DNA of 36,999 nt from JBCCQH01 sp039024435 (GTDB lineage: Bacteria > Bacteroidota > Bacteroidia > J057 > JADKCL01). This document shows positions 6,017 to 14,577 of the stretch, in pieces. The stretch spans positions 1 through 36,999 of the forward strand of contig JBCCQH010000077.1 of assembly GCA_039024435.1 (NCBI GenBank). Direction: 5' to 3'. Under the pieces are notes generated by a model. That model searched no databases. It was not told the DNA's origin and worked only from the letters and a program-made list of their open reading frames with translations. How positions within the stretch are numbered: position 1 is the stretch's first letter; every line of letters begins with the position of its first letter. The position numbers and the translations under genes were made by a program.

Positions 6017-8983
6017 CTAAGTGGCGACATGATTGTCGCGCTTTCGGCCCACCCAAACCCAGTACCCCGCTCCAGAAATTCCGAGCAGCAATAACAAAAC
6101 CAACGCCGAACTGGTCCCCACCCGGAAAGGCTTTTTCCACTTGATCGGAGTCGGTGAGATATCACCGTAAATCGTAAACTCCGCCCAATTGTAGGGCCGG
6201 TAGTCAAAGAAATTGTTGTGGTCGGACGCGAGGTACATCCGCTTGGCGGCATTGAGCGCGACATCTTTGGGCTGATTGCGGGATAGCCCCCCAAAATATC
6301 GCTCCATGATCTGCCCGGTAGACACGCTTTCGTCCGGCACCTTCCACAGGCTGCTGGTCGTACTGGCGCATCCAGAGGCGGTGATCGCGCGGGACAGGCT
6401 CAAGATGCCTTCTCCCCGGCGCAATTCGCCCCGGCCGGTTTCACAGGAGGCGAGAAAGAGGTGTTTCAGGTTCAGCGCCATGTTGTACAAATCGGCGGCG
6501 AAGAGGGAATCGTTGTTCGGCGATGCGGTGGGATCGGAACCGAGCAACAGTACCGATCGCCCGGGAAAGCTGTCGTTGGCGATGGAATGGGTGGCCGCGA
6601 TGACAATGCCGAAATCATTTGCCCGGCGCTGAAACTCGGTTTTCGTAGCCGCCTCCGCTTCAAAATAATTGTCCCCGGTGGCCTCTGCGATTTCCCGGGC
6701 CGCGTCTTCAATGTTGCGGAGGCTGGTCATTCCATTGAAGCGCGAGGGCGCAAATACCGCGACGCCGTGCTTGTCCCCGAGTTCGCGGTGGCGCAGGATG
6801 CGCTGGTGGAGGACAGTCGCCGAGCTTTCGTAAGAAAATGCGTACTGCTGAGCGAGAAAATAGTCCCGCAGATCGTAATACGTCCGCGCACGGGGTGCCG
6901 GCCGGAGCAAGGCTTCAAAGGAAAGGTAGCCCAATTGCCCATCGGGAATGACAATCAGTCGTTTCGCCCCCTGGGCTTGCAGCCAGTTTTCCATCTGCCC
7001 GATCAGGGTATGGTAAACGTTTGTCGCGGCCGTCTGAAAAATTGCGACTTCATCGATTCCCCGCGGGACCTCTTCGGGAGGCCGACGGCAGATCCGAATC
7101 ACCGAATCCAAATCCGCATAAAACTGATCGTACAGGGGAAAACTTTTGAAATAGCGTTCCTGGGCGGTCAGACCAATGATCGTGAGGTGATCCCGCTCTA
7201 ACGAATACGACAGCAGTGCAACCGAGTCATGGTTGAGAATTTCCCGGGAAACGGCCGCCAGCTCGATGGGATCGGGCAGGGTCAACACGCTCGCCAGTTG
7301 GGCATATTGATCGGGATAATGCTCCTCCCAATCGCGCAGCAGCTTTTCTTCCTGGGCATTCCGTTGCTTCTGTCGTTGCATGATTTTATCGCCCAATTCG
7401 TCCAATTTTTGATCCAAACGGGCGATCTCCGAACCGGCTACCTTCTGGTTGAGGAGGGCGTTTTTCCGCTCGTAAAATGCCTCCCTAAGCTGGTAGTCAA
7501 CTTTGATCTGCCGGTCCAGGTCCCGCAAGGCAGCAAATTCGGCCCGCTCTTTTTCCGGCAAACTGGCCGCCACCTTTCGCAGGAAGCCATTGCGCTGCAA
7601 GAGTTGGTAGAGGAGAATGGCCTTGAGCTTTTCGCTGAAGTAAAATGCCCGGGCAAAGTACTTGAGGTCCTCAGTTTCGCCGTAGCGCCGCAACGCCAGT
7701 TTCATCCCTTCGCGGTGGGGCGTCAGCACCAGATCACGGCCGCCCGAATTGAGCTTGGCCTGTTCGGAGCGGGCATTGCTGCGCAGCAACCGGGCGATTT
7801 CGGCGGCCCGGGTATAGGTCGCCAGGGCTTGGTCCGGGACGCCTTTGCGCCGCAAAAATTCAGCTTTTAAGTTCAGAACTTTGATAAAATCGGCTTCGTA
7901 AAAGGGCCGGGGGGTAACTCCATCCGCTTCGGTCAGGATTGAATCCACGATTTCCAGGTGGCCCTCCGCCCGGGGAAAGTCCTCCATTTCCAGGGCGGCC
8001 CGCGCCAGGTGGTAATCCGGCTCGGTCACGTAGCCAGCATCCGCAATCCCCATTTTGCGCAAATCCCGGGCTTTTTGAAAATTGGCGTAGGCCGCTTCGG
8101 GTTCGCCCTGAAGGAGATCCAGATTCCCGCGGTCCAGGTACCAATAAGAATGTTCGGTAAGGTCCTCCTCGACGTAAGGCCGGGCCAGTTCCAACAAACG
8201 TCGGGCTTCGGCGATGTCGCCCATGGCCACCTGGGCTTCGGAAAGATTCATGTAGGAAAGCGAAATCTTTTTGGCTCCGACCCGGTCCTTACCGGCGGCC
8301 AAGCGGATGTCCAGACAGGATTGGTAGTGGTGGATTGCCCGCACCAAATTGGGATTTTCCGCACCCGGATGGTTCTTCCCGTCCAAGCTGGCGTAGTCGC
8401 GGTACAAATTGGCCATCCCGGTATGAACAAAGGCGTACTCCGAAGAATCGATGCGGGATACGCCCTCCCGCAAAAACTTCTCCAACAGCGCCTTGGCGGC
8501 CTGGTTGTAGCGGATGCATTCGGCGGGCTCCCGAATTTTATCGTAGAGAATGCCCAGTTCAAGCAACACATTGAGATGATCAGACCGGCAGTCGCCCCGC
8601 TCGGCGATGAGCCGGTCAAAATGGGTCAGGGCCACCCGTTGTTTCTCGATCCCTTCCAGCCATTTTCGCTGGTAGCGCGCGAGCAAACCCTCCATATACC
8701 ACTGGTAAGCCACCAGAACCGCAAAAGAGTCGACCTCCCACGCCGACCCCTCATCCAATTGGGCGCGGTTTTCGGCCAGTAAACGCGCCGCCAGGTCATA
8801 ATTGAGGGAATCTTCGATCTGCTGCCAGACCTGTCCCAAACGCTGCTTGATGACCTTTCGGCTCACTGGCCTAGTCGCCTGCGACTGTGCCCATGTCTGC
8901 CCCATCCCCAATAAAAGATGGACCAAAAGGCAAAAAATTATCGCCCGTGGTAAAAACGATTTAGTTGGCTGGTAATGCCACAT
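6017..8983 (-). CDS. TPR-CHAT domain protease, membrane-anchored
   Basis: CHAT proteins are caspase-like cysteine peptidases. This one has 988 residues if read from ATG 8983. A GTG at 9043 would add 20 residues, but the ATG gives a cleaner signal peptide (MWHYQPTKSFLPR, hydrophobic core, cleavage after WAQS). Roughly residues 60-450 are TPR-like helical repeats, 470-570 a coiled-coil-like stretch rich in Gln/Lys/Glu, and 670-940 the CHAT domain with His799 in AATHSIAND and Cys847 in LASCETG, so the dyad is intact. A hydrophobic segment near the C-terminus (SALVLLLLLGISGAG) followed by Arg/Lys predicts a C-terminal anchor with the protease in the periplasm. It is convergent with the sigma/anti-sigma pair and divergent from the 219-residue gene. 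Substrate unknown. Confidence 0.85.
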   Translation of the reverse strand: MWHYQPTKSFLPRAIIFCLLVHLLLGMGQTWAQSQATRPVSRKVIKQRLGQVWQQIEDSLNYDLAARLLAENRAQLDEGSAWEVDSFAVLVAYQWYMEGLLARYQRKWLEGIEKQRVALTHFDRLIAERGDCRSDHLNVLLELGILYDKIREPAECIRYNQAAKALLEKFLREGVSRIDSSEYAFVHTGMANLYRDYASLDGKNHPGAENPNLVRAIHHYQSCLDIRLAAGKDRVGAKKISLSYMNLSEAQVAMGDIAEARRLLELARPYVEEDLTEHSYWYLDRGNLDLLQGEPEAAYANFQKARDLRKMGIADAGYVTEPDYHLARAALEMEDFPRAEGHLEIVDSILTEADGVTPRPFYEADFIKVLNLKAEFLRRKGVPDQALATYTRAAEIARLLRSNARSEQAKLNSGGRDLVLTPHREGMKLALRRYGETEDLKYFARAFYFSEKLKAILLYQLLQRNGFLRKVAASLPEKERAEFAALRDLDRQIKVDYQLREAFYERKNALLNQKVAGSEIARLDQKLDELGDKIMQRQKQRNAQEEKLLRDWEEHYPDQYAQLASVLTLPDPIELAAVSREILNHDSVALLSYSLERDHLTIIGLTAQERYFKSFPLYDQFYADLDSVIRICRRPPEEVPRGIDEVAIFQTAATNVYHTLIGQMENWLQAQGAKRLIVIPDGQLGYLSFEALLRPAPRARTYYDLRDYFLAQQYAFSYESSATVLHQRILRHRELGDKHGVAVFAPSRFNGMTSLRNIEDAAREIAEATGDNYFEAEAATKTEFQRRANDFGIVIAATHSIANDSFPGRSVLLLGSDPTASPNNDSLFAADLYNMALNLKHLFLASCETGRGELRRGEGILSLSRAITASGCASTTSSLWKVPDESVSTGQIMERYFGGLSRNQPKDVALNAAKRMYLASDHNNFFDYRPYNWAEFTIYGDISPTPIKWKKPFRVGTSSALVLLLLLGISGAGYWVWVGRKRDNHVAT

Positions 8984-9093
8984 TGGCCGGTCAATTCTCG
9001 ATACAAAATCAATATAGTAATTTTTTTCTGTGGAATTTTTCACTCTCGTTGGTCAGTTCTACGATTGGAAAACAACAACAAAGCCTAGCACTT

Positions 9094-9753
9094 ATGGACA
9101 CCACCAAACGTATGCCTTGGACCTGGCACCTTTTTCAGGCTTGGAAAGGGTTCTGGTCTTCTTTCAGAAATCCCTGGTCAACGGGATCTAACCAACCCAA
9201 CAACCTAAACCACCGACCTACCCCCCAAAGCGATGATTCGCGCGGACAAGGGGCCGCCACCACCACTGCCGAATGGGAGCGCCTCGACAGTTCGGGCACC
9301 GGCTCCAATGTCAGCTTTGCCCGCACCGGGGGCGGACGCGACGACACCCGCCCCCCCGACTTTGACGCTTACGTTGTCATCGGGCTTCCGGGCAGTGGCA
9401 CCATCATTTCTTCCCGCGACGGAGGTAACGAAACGGACGTCGTCGATTGCATTCCGGAGGTCGTCGTACTCAACGTGCACTACCGCTGCCCCGACGGCAC
9501 GGTCACCCGGGACCGACTCCGGATCACCCGCATCCCCACCTTCAACATCGGGGACTTTGGGGACACAAAAGTGGCTTCCTCCGGCCCCGGCGAGTACGTC
9601 TACATCACCACCGATCCCGGAACCGACGCGGATGATTTCATCTCGTTCATCCCCGAAACAGCAGCGGTCGGGCGGGGCGCAATTCGGATTGAACACCGGG
9701 AACGCCTCACCATGCAACAATTGGGCGTGCAGTTACTGATGCGCCTCAACTGA
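9094..9753 (+). CDS. Hypothetical protein divergent from the CHAT gene
   Basis: I do not recognise this 219-residue protein. The ATG at 9094 is preferred because the frame upstream overlaps the CHAT start region. An N-terminal segment rich in Trp, Asn, Ser and Gln (1-75) precedes a beta-rich domain with repeated Asp/Gly turns (DAYVVIGLPGSG, GGNETDVVDCIPEVVVLNV, RCPDGTVTRDRLRITRIP, GEYVYITTDPGTDADDFISF). It has two cysteines and no signal peptide or membrane helix. It shares a ~110-bp intergenic region with the CHAT gene and ends before a strong terminator. Co-occurrence suggests it is a partner, regulator or substrate of the CHAT protein, but that is only positional inference. Confidence 0.65.
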   Translation: MDTTKRMPWTWHLFQAWKGFWSSFRNPWSTGSNQPNNLNHRPTPQSDDSRGQGAATTTAEWERLDSSGTGSNVSFARTGGGRDDTRPPDFDAYVVIGLPGSGTIISSRDGGNETDVVDCIPEVVVLNVHYRCPDGTVTRDRLRITRIPTFNIGDFGDTKVASSGPGEYVYITTDPGTDADDFISFIPETAAVGRGAIRIEHRERLTMQQLGVQLLMRLN

Positions 9754-9817
9754 GTCGCCCGCAATGAGACAAAACGGAGATGCGGTGGTCGCCTTGAGGG
9801 ACGATCACACTAGAGAG

Positions 9818-9850
9818 AAAAGGAGCCTGAACGGCTCCTTTTCGCATTTT
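9818..9850 (+). terminator. Rho-independent terminator after the 219-residue gene
   Basis: A perfect 10-bp stem AAAAGGAGCC / GGCTCCTTTT with loop TGAAC is followed by a T-rich stretch. It closes the 9094-9753 unit and separates it from the subtilase gene. Confidence 0.85.
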
Positions 9851-9991
9851 ACAGGAAATCAAAAGCTGCTCTGATAGCCGACACTTTACCGTTTTAGCCT
9901 GGCATATCAAATGGGCAAGGAAATACCACCCAAATTTTTAACTACCTTACGAATTGATAAATCCAATGCAATCATCAAAGATCTCAGTGAT

Positions 9992-12900
9992 ATGTTTAGA
10001 CGCCTGAACGCAGTTCTGCTGTTTGTGCTGATGGGTATCAGTACGTACGCAGCCGGAACCTCCCTCTTGTTGCGCAATGGCCCGGTGGACATGCCGGACA
10101 ATGCGCAGGAATTCATTCAGGAATTCCAGCCCTCTTCCTCTGAACTTTATATGGGTCGCTATTACCTCGTGATCCGCTTCGCCGAAACTCCCATGCAGGA
10201 GGTGCAAAACAGCATCAAGGGCATGGGGATTCGCCTGCTGGAATATCTCCCCTACAACGCCTACGTGGCCTCGATTCCGCAATCTTTTGATTTGCAGCGC
10301 CTCGTCAATGCGGGCGTCAAAGCGTTCATGCGTCCCGGCCACGAGCTGAAGCTTTCGCCGGAGCTGTATACGATGCAGGTCCCGGCCCACGCCCAGTACG
10401 GCAACGAAGTCGAAGTACGGGTACGCCTCTATTCTGACGTGGAAAAAAGCCGGGTGATCGACTGGATTGCCAGCCGCTACAACATTGTGGATGAATATCC
10501 TCATCCTACACTGACTACTCTCCGCGCGCATCCGATGCGCCTGATGGAACTCTACGCCCAGCCGTTTGTCCAGTTCATTGAACCGGCTCCCATGGCGCCG
10601 ACGCCGGACGATACGGAAGGCCGCAGCCTCCACCGCTCTAACGTCATCAACTCCGATTACGGCGCGGGCCGCAAGTACGATGGTACGGGCATCTCGGTCG
10701 GTCTGGCCGATGATGGCAACATTGGGCCGCACATCGACTACACGGGTCGCCTGACCCAGTTTTCCACCAGCAACGGTGGTAGCCACGGTGATATGACCGC
10801 GGGCATCATGTTCGGCGCCGGCAACCGCGATCCCCAAATTCGGGGCCACGCTACCGGAGCTTACATGTACTACTGGAGCATCAGTGGCTACGTACACATC
10901 GTCAACGGCATGCAGCATTACTCGAACTACGGCTTGGTGCTGACCTCGACTTCCTACAGTCAGGGCACCGGTGGGGTCTACACCTCCGACGCCCAGTTCA
11001 TCGACAACCAGATCGCGACCAACCCGCAGATGATCCACGTGTTTTCCGCGGGCAATGCTGGGACCTCGAACCACGGTTACGGCGCCGGCGCCGGCTGGGG
11101 CAATATCACGGGGGGTTACAAGGCGGCCAAGCACGTCGTCACTTGTGGCAACCTCCGCGACCAGGACCAGCTCGAAAACAGCAGCTCCCGCGGCCCCGCC
11201 GATGACGGCCGCATCAAGCCGGACATCTGCGCCAATGGCTACCAGCAGAACTCCACTGCGGAGAACAACAGCAACCAAGTTGGTGGGGGTACTTCCGCCG
11301 CCGCTCCTTCGGTAGCTGGGACCATCACCCAGTTGATGCACGCCTACAAGGCGCTGAACAATGGTCAGGAACCCGACGCCTATCTCATAAAAGCGGCCGC
11401 GCTGAACACCGCGGAAGACCTGGGCAACGCAGGGCCGGATTACCAGTTTGGTTGGGGCCGGATCAATGCCTTGCGCGCGGTCCGCATCCTGGAAAACAAT
11501 CAATACGTCAATGATCAGGTCACGAATGGCCAGACCAAGACCCACACGATCACAGTGCCGGCCGGTACCGGTGAACTGCGGGTGATGTGCTACTGGCTAG
11601 ATCCGGCGGGTTCTCCCTCGGCCGCGGTTGCTCTGGTAAATGACTTGACGCTGACCGTGACCGATCCGGGTCAAACGACTTACAACTGTTGGAAGCTCGA
11701 TCCCACGCCAAACGTGGCGAATCTGAACGCTCCGGCCGTGCGCGGTTTGGATTCTCTGAATACGATGGAGCAGGTCACCCTGAACAATCCTGCCGCTGGT
11801 ACCTACACCATATCGGTGGAAGGCGCTTCGGTTCCGAATGGTCCGCAAGAATACTACGTCGTCTACGAGATGCGCCAGCAAGGCGTAGAAGTTACCTATC
11901 CGCTCGGCGGCGAAGGCCTCGATCCGGGTACGACGGAAAAGATTCGTTGGGATGCTTCCGGCGTCACCGGCACCTTTACGGTAGAATACAGCACCAACAA
12001 TGGCAGCAATTGGACGACGATCTCGAACAACGTCAACAACGGCCTGCGCACCCTCAACTGGAACGTGCCCAACGCCGTTACGGGTCAGGCACTCGTGCGG
12101 GTGACGAATGGTTCCTTCAACGACGTCAGCGACGCCAACTTCTCGATCATCAACGTACCGAGCGGACTCAACATCGATTATGTCTGCCCGGACTCGATTG
12201 GCTTCAGTTGGAATGCGGTTTCCGGTGCTACCGGTTATGAAGTGAGCATGCTGGGCATGATGTACATGGACAGCATCGGTACGACCTCCGCGACCAACTT
12301 TACGATCTACGGGCAAAACCCGAACTTGTCCCACTGGTTCAGCGTCCGCGCCTTGGGTACAAACAACGCCGCCGGCCAGCGTGCCATCGCCATCGAGCAG
12401 CCGCCGGGAACGGTCGCCTGTGTCATTCCGACCGACGTTTCGGTAGAAGCCGTGGTCAGCCCGGGCGGCAGCTATTTGCCCGAGTGCCAAGCTTCGGCCA
12501 CCATGCCGGTTACGGTGGATGTCCGCAACATGGGCACCAATCCGGTCTCGAACATCGGTATCTCCTACAGTTTCAACGGCGGTGCGCCGGTCACCGAAAC
12601 CATCGCGGGTCCGATTGCTCCAGGCACGACGATCCAGCATACCTTTGCCAGCACCGTGAACCTTGGTACGGTAGGGAACTACACGCTGGATTCCTGGACC
12701 ACGCTGACCGGTGACGGAAACATCTACAACGACAGCGCCAACACCAGCACCACCGTCGCCTCGAGTGTCACGGTCAACCTGCCTTACAGCGAAGACTTCG
12801 AAGGTTTCTCGAATTGCAATACGTCCTCGAACTGCGAAGCCACAAGCTGTAACCTCGGCAATGGCTGGGTGAATCCGCAAAACCTGGTCGTCGACGACAT

Positions 12901-14404
12901 CGACTGGCGGGTGGACAACGGCGGCACGCCTTCGAACAACACCGGTCCCTCGGTAGACCACGATCCGGGCAATGCTTCCGGGAAATATATCTACACCGAA
13001 GCTTCGGGCGGTTGTGAAGACAAGGTCGCCACACTGATTAGCCCGTGCTTGGATCTGAACAACGTCAACAGCCCCGAGCTCTCCTTCTGGTACCACATGC
13101 GCGGAACCGACATGGGATCGCTCCACCTTGACATTCTCGTCGACGGTGAGTGGAACGACGACGTGATCCTCCCCATCCAGGGCAACCAGGGCAACAGTTG
13201 GCAAAACGTCACCTTCAACCTCTCGCCCTACATCGGGAAACTGGTCAACTTCCGCATCCGCGGGATTACCGGCCCGGGTTTTACCAGTGACATCGCCATC
13301 GACGATATCCAGGTGACAACGGCTTCCGCCGCTCCGGCCGCTCAGTTTGTGGGCAGCCCGACCCTGACCTGTGTGGGCAACACGGTTATCTTTACCGACC
13401 AGTCCTCCAATGCCCCCACAGGCTGGAATTGGAGCATTTCGCCCAATAACTTTGTCTTCGTGAACGGTACTTCCGCTTCATCGCAGAATCCGGAAGTCCA
13501 ATTCTCCGCCACCGGCCTTTACACGGTCACCATGACGGCTTCGAATATCTTCGGTTCGGATACTTACTCGATTTCGGCCTACATCGATATCACCGCCGGG
13601 GCAACCGCTCCGCTGGTCGAAGGCTTCCAAGGTGCTTTCCTTCCTCAAGGCTGGAGCATCGTAGATCCGGGCGGTTCCAACACCTGGGCCCAGGCGACGA
13701 ACATCACGGGTTCCAACGGTAACCCAACCAATGCCGCATTCGTCGAGAACTATGTCTACAACAGTCCCGGCGCGGAAGATGAACTGCTGTCGCTGCCGAT
13801 TGACCTGACGACGGCCAATGGCACCGCGCAGATGACCTTCGACGTGGCCTACGCACAGTTCAACGCCAACCTGTTTGATGAGTTGCGCATCGACGTGTCC
13901 ACCGATTGCGGTGCGACCTTCTCGCCCTCCACTTACAGCAAATCCGGCCCGACGCTGGCAACCGCGCCCGACAACACGTCCAACTGGGCACCTACTTCGG
14001 TCTTTGAGTGGCGCAATGACTTGCTCGACCTCACGCCCTACATCGGCAGTTCCATCGTAGTCAAGTTTGTCAACGTCAATGGCTACGGCAACAACCTCTA
14101 CCTGGACAACATCAACATCGACCTGTCGGTGGCCAATGAGCAGGAGCTTTCCCAAGGTCAGGTGCAACTGTACCCGAACCCGAACGACGGCGCCTTCACC
14201 CTGAGCGTGGATCAACTTCCCGCCGGCCCCGCTTCGATCACAGTCCACGACCTCGCCGGTCGCCAGGTGTTCAACCAGGCGATTGAGGGCCAGGGCGGCC
14301 GCTACGAGTCCCGCTTGCAGATGGAAGCTCTTCCGCAGGGCGTCTACTACTTGCACCTCGAAGCTACCGACCTGAAAGTCGTCCGCAAACTGGTGATCAA
14401 ATAA
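9992..14404 (+). CDS. Secreted subtilisin-like serine protease with T9SS sorting domain
   Basis: This is an exported S8 peptidase of 1470 residues. ATG 9992 is chosen because it starts a clear signal peptide (MFRRLNAVLLFVLMG); the frame is open 27 codons further upstream without such a feature. A propeptide-like region (about 60-200) precedes the catalytic domain with Asp240 (GLADDG), His265 (GSHGDM) and Ser435 (GGTSAAAP), all present. Then come a beta-sandwich typical of bacterial S8 enzymes (about 500-640), an Ig-like repeat (TYPLGGEGLDPGTTEKIRW), an Fn3-like domain, a CARDB-like domain, a MAM-like jelly roll (YSEDFEGF), a PKD-like domain, a second jelly roll, and a C-terminal type-A sorting domain (LYPNPNDGAFTL ... 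VVRKLVIK). The protein is expected on or outside the cell surface via the type IX system, probably degrading extracellular protein. Confidence 0.93.
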   Translation: MFRRLNAVLLFVLMGISTYAAGTSLLLRNGPVDMPDNAQEFIQEFQPSSSELYMGRYYLVIRFAETPMQEVQNSIKGMGIRLLEYLPYNAYVASIPQSFDLQRLVNAGVKAFMRPGHELKLSPELYTMQVPAHAQYGNEVEVRVRLYSDVEKSRVIDWIASRYNIVDEYPHPTLTTLRAHPMRLMELYAQPFVQFIEPAPMAPTPDDTEGRSLHRSNVINSDYGAGRKYDGTGISVGLADDGNIGPHIDYTGRLTQFSTSNGGSHGDMTAGIMFGAGNRDPQIRGHATGAYMYYWSISGYVHIVNGMQHYSNYGLVLTSTSYSQGTGGVYTSDAQFIDNQIATNPQMIHVFSAGNAGTSNHGYGAGAGWGNITGGYKAAKHVVTCGNLRDQDQLENSSSRGPADDGRIKPDICANGYQQNSTAENNSNQVGGGTSAAAPSVAGTITQLMHAYKALNNGQEPDAYLIKAAALNTAEDLGNAGPDYQFGWGRINALRAVRILENNQYVNDQVTNGQTKTHTITVPAGTGELRVMCYWLDPAGSPSAAVALVNDLTLTVTDPGQTTYNCWKLDPTPNVANLNAPAVRGLDSLNTMEQVTLNNPAAGTYTISVEGASVPNGPQEYYVVYEMRQQGVEVTYPLGGEGLDPGTTEKIRWDASGVTGTFTVEYSTNNGSNWTTISNNVNNGLRTLNWNVPNAVTGQALVRVTNGSFNDVSDANFSIINVPSGLNIDYVCPDSIGFSWNAVSGATGYEVSMLGMMYMDSIGTTSATNFTIYGQNPNLSHWFSVRALGTNNAAGQRAIAIEQPPGTVACVIPTDVSVEAVVSPGGSYLPECQASATMPVTVDVRNMGTNPVSNIGISYSFNGGAPVTETIAGPIAPGTTIQHTFASTVNLGTVGNYTLDSWTTLTGDGNIYNDSANTSTTVASSVTVNLPYSEDFEGFSNCNTSSNCEATSCNLGNGWVNPQNLVVDDIDWRVDNGGTPSNNTGPSVDHDPGNASGKYIYTEASGGCEDKVATLISPCLDLNNVNSPELSFWYHMRGTDMGSLHLDILVDGEWNDDVILPIQGNQGNSWQNVTFNLSPYIGKLVNFRIRGITGPGFTSDIAIDDIQVTTASAAPAAQFVGSPTLTCVGNTVIFTDQSSNAPTGWNWSISPNNFVFVNGTSASSQNPEVQFSATGLYTVTMTASNIFGSDTYSISAYIDITAGATAPLVEGFQGAFLPQGWSIVDPGGSNTWAQATNITGSNGNPTNAAFVENYVYNSPGAEDELLSLPIDLTTANGTAQMTFDVAYAQFNANLFDELRIDVSTDCGATFSPSTYSKSGPTLATAPDNTSNWAPTSVFEWRNDLLDLTPYIGSSIVVKFVNVNGYGNNLYLDNINIDLSVANEQELSQGQVQLYPNPNDGAFTLSVDQLPAGPASITVHDLAGRQVFNQAIEGQGGRYESRLQMEALPQGVYYLHLEATDLKVVRKLVIK

Positions 14405-14427
14405 GAATTTAATCGTTTAAGATACTG

Positions 14428-14465
14428 GCCCCCGCACCCCTGTGGTGTGGGGGCTACTGTTTTAT
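14428..14465 (+). terminator. Rho-independent terminator after the subtilase gene
   Basis: An 11-bp stem (GCCCCCGCACC with GGTGTGGGGGC, one G-U pair) and loop CCTGT is followed by TACTGTTTTA. It separates the subtilase from the sensor kinase gene. Confidence 0.75.
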
Positions 14466-14577
14466 GGGGCAATGCCCCACTCGCTTCCCCAAAGACAAAA
14501 TCCACGCGTTCCGGGAAAGCAGGGGTTTTGGCAATTTCTTCTATCTTTACCATAGGATTTTAACCTACCACACCTAA

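Noticed and set aside
9947..13204. Two minus-strand frames of over 530 residues inside the subtilase gene
   Set aside because: The plus strand carries the complete catalytic triad and T9SS domain; the minus frames are valine/arginine/aspartate-rich shadows with no recognisable content.
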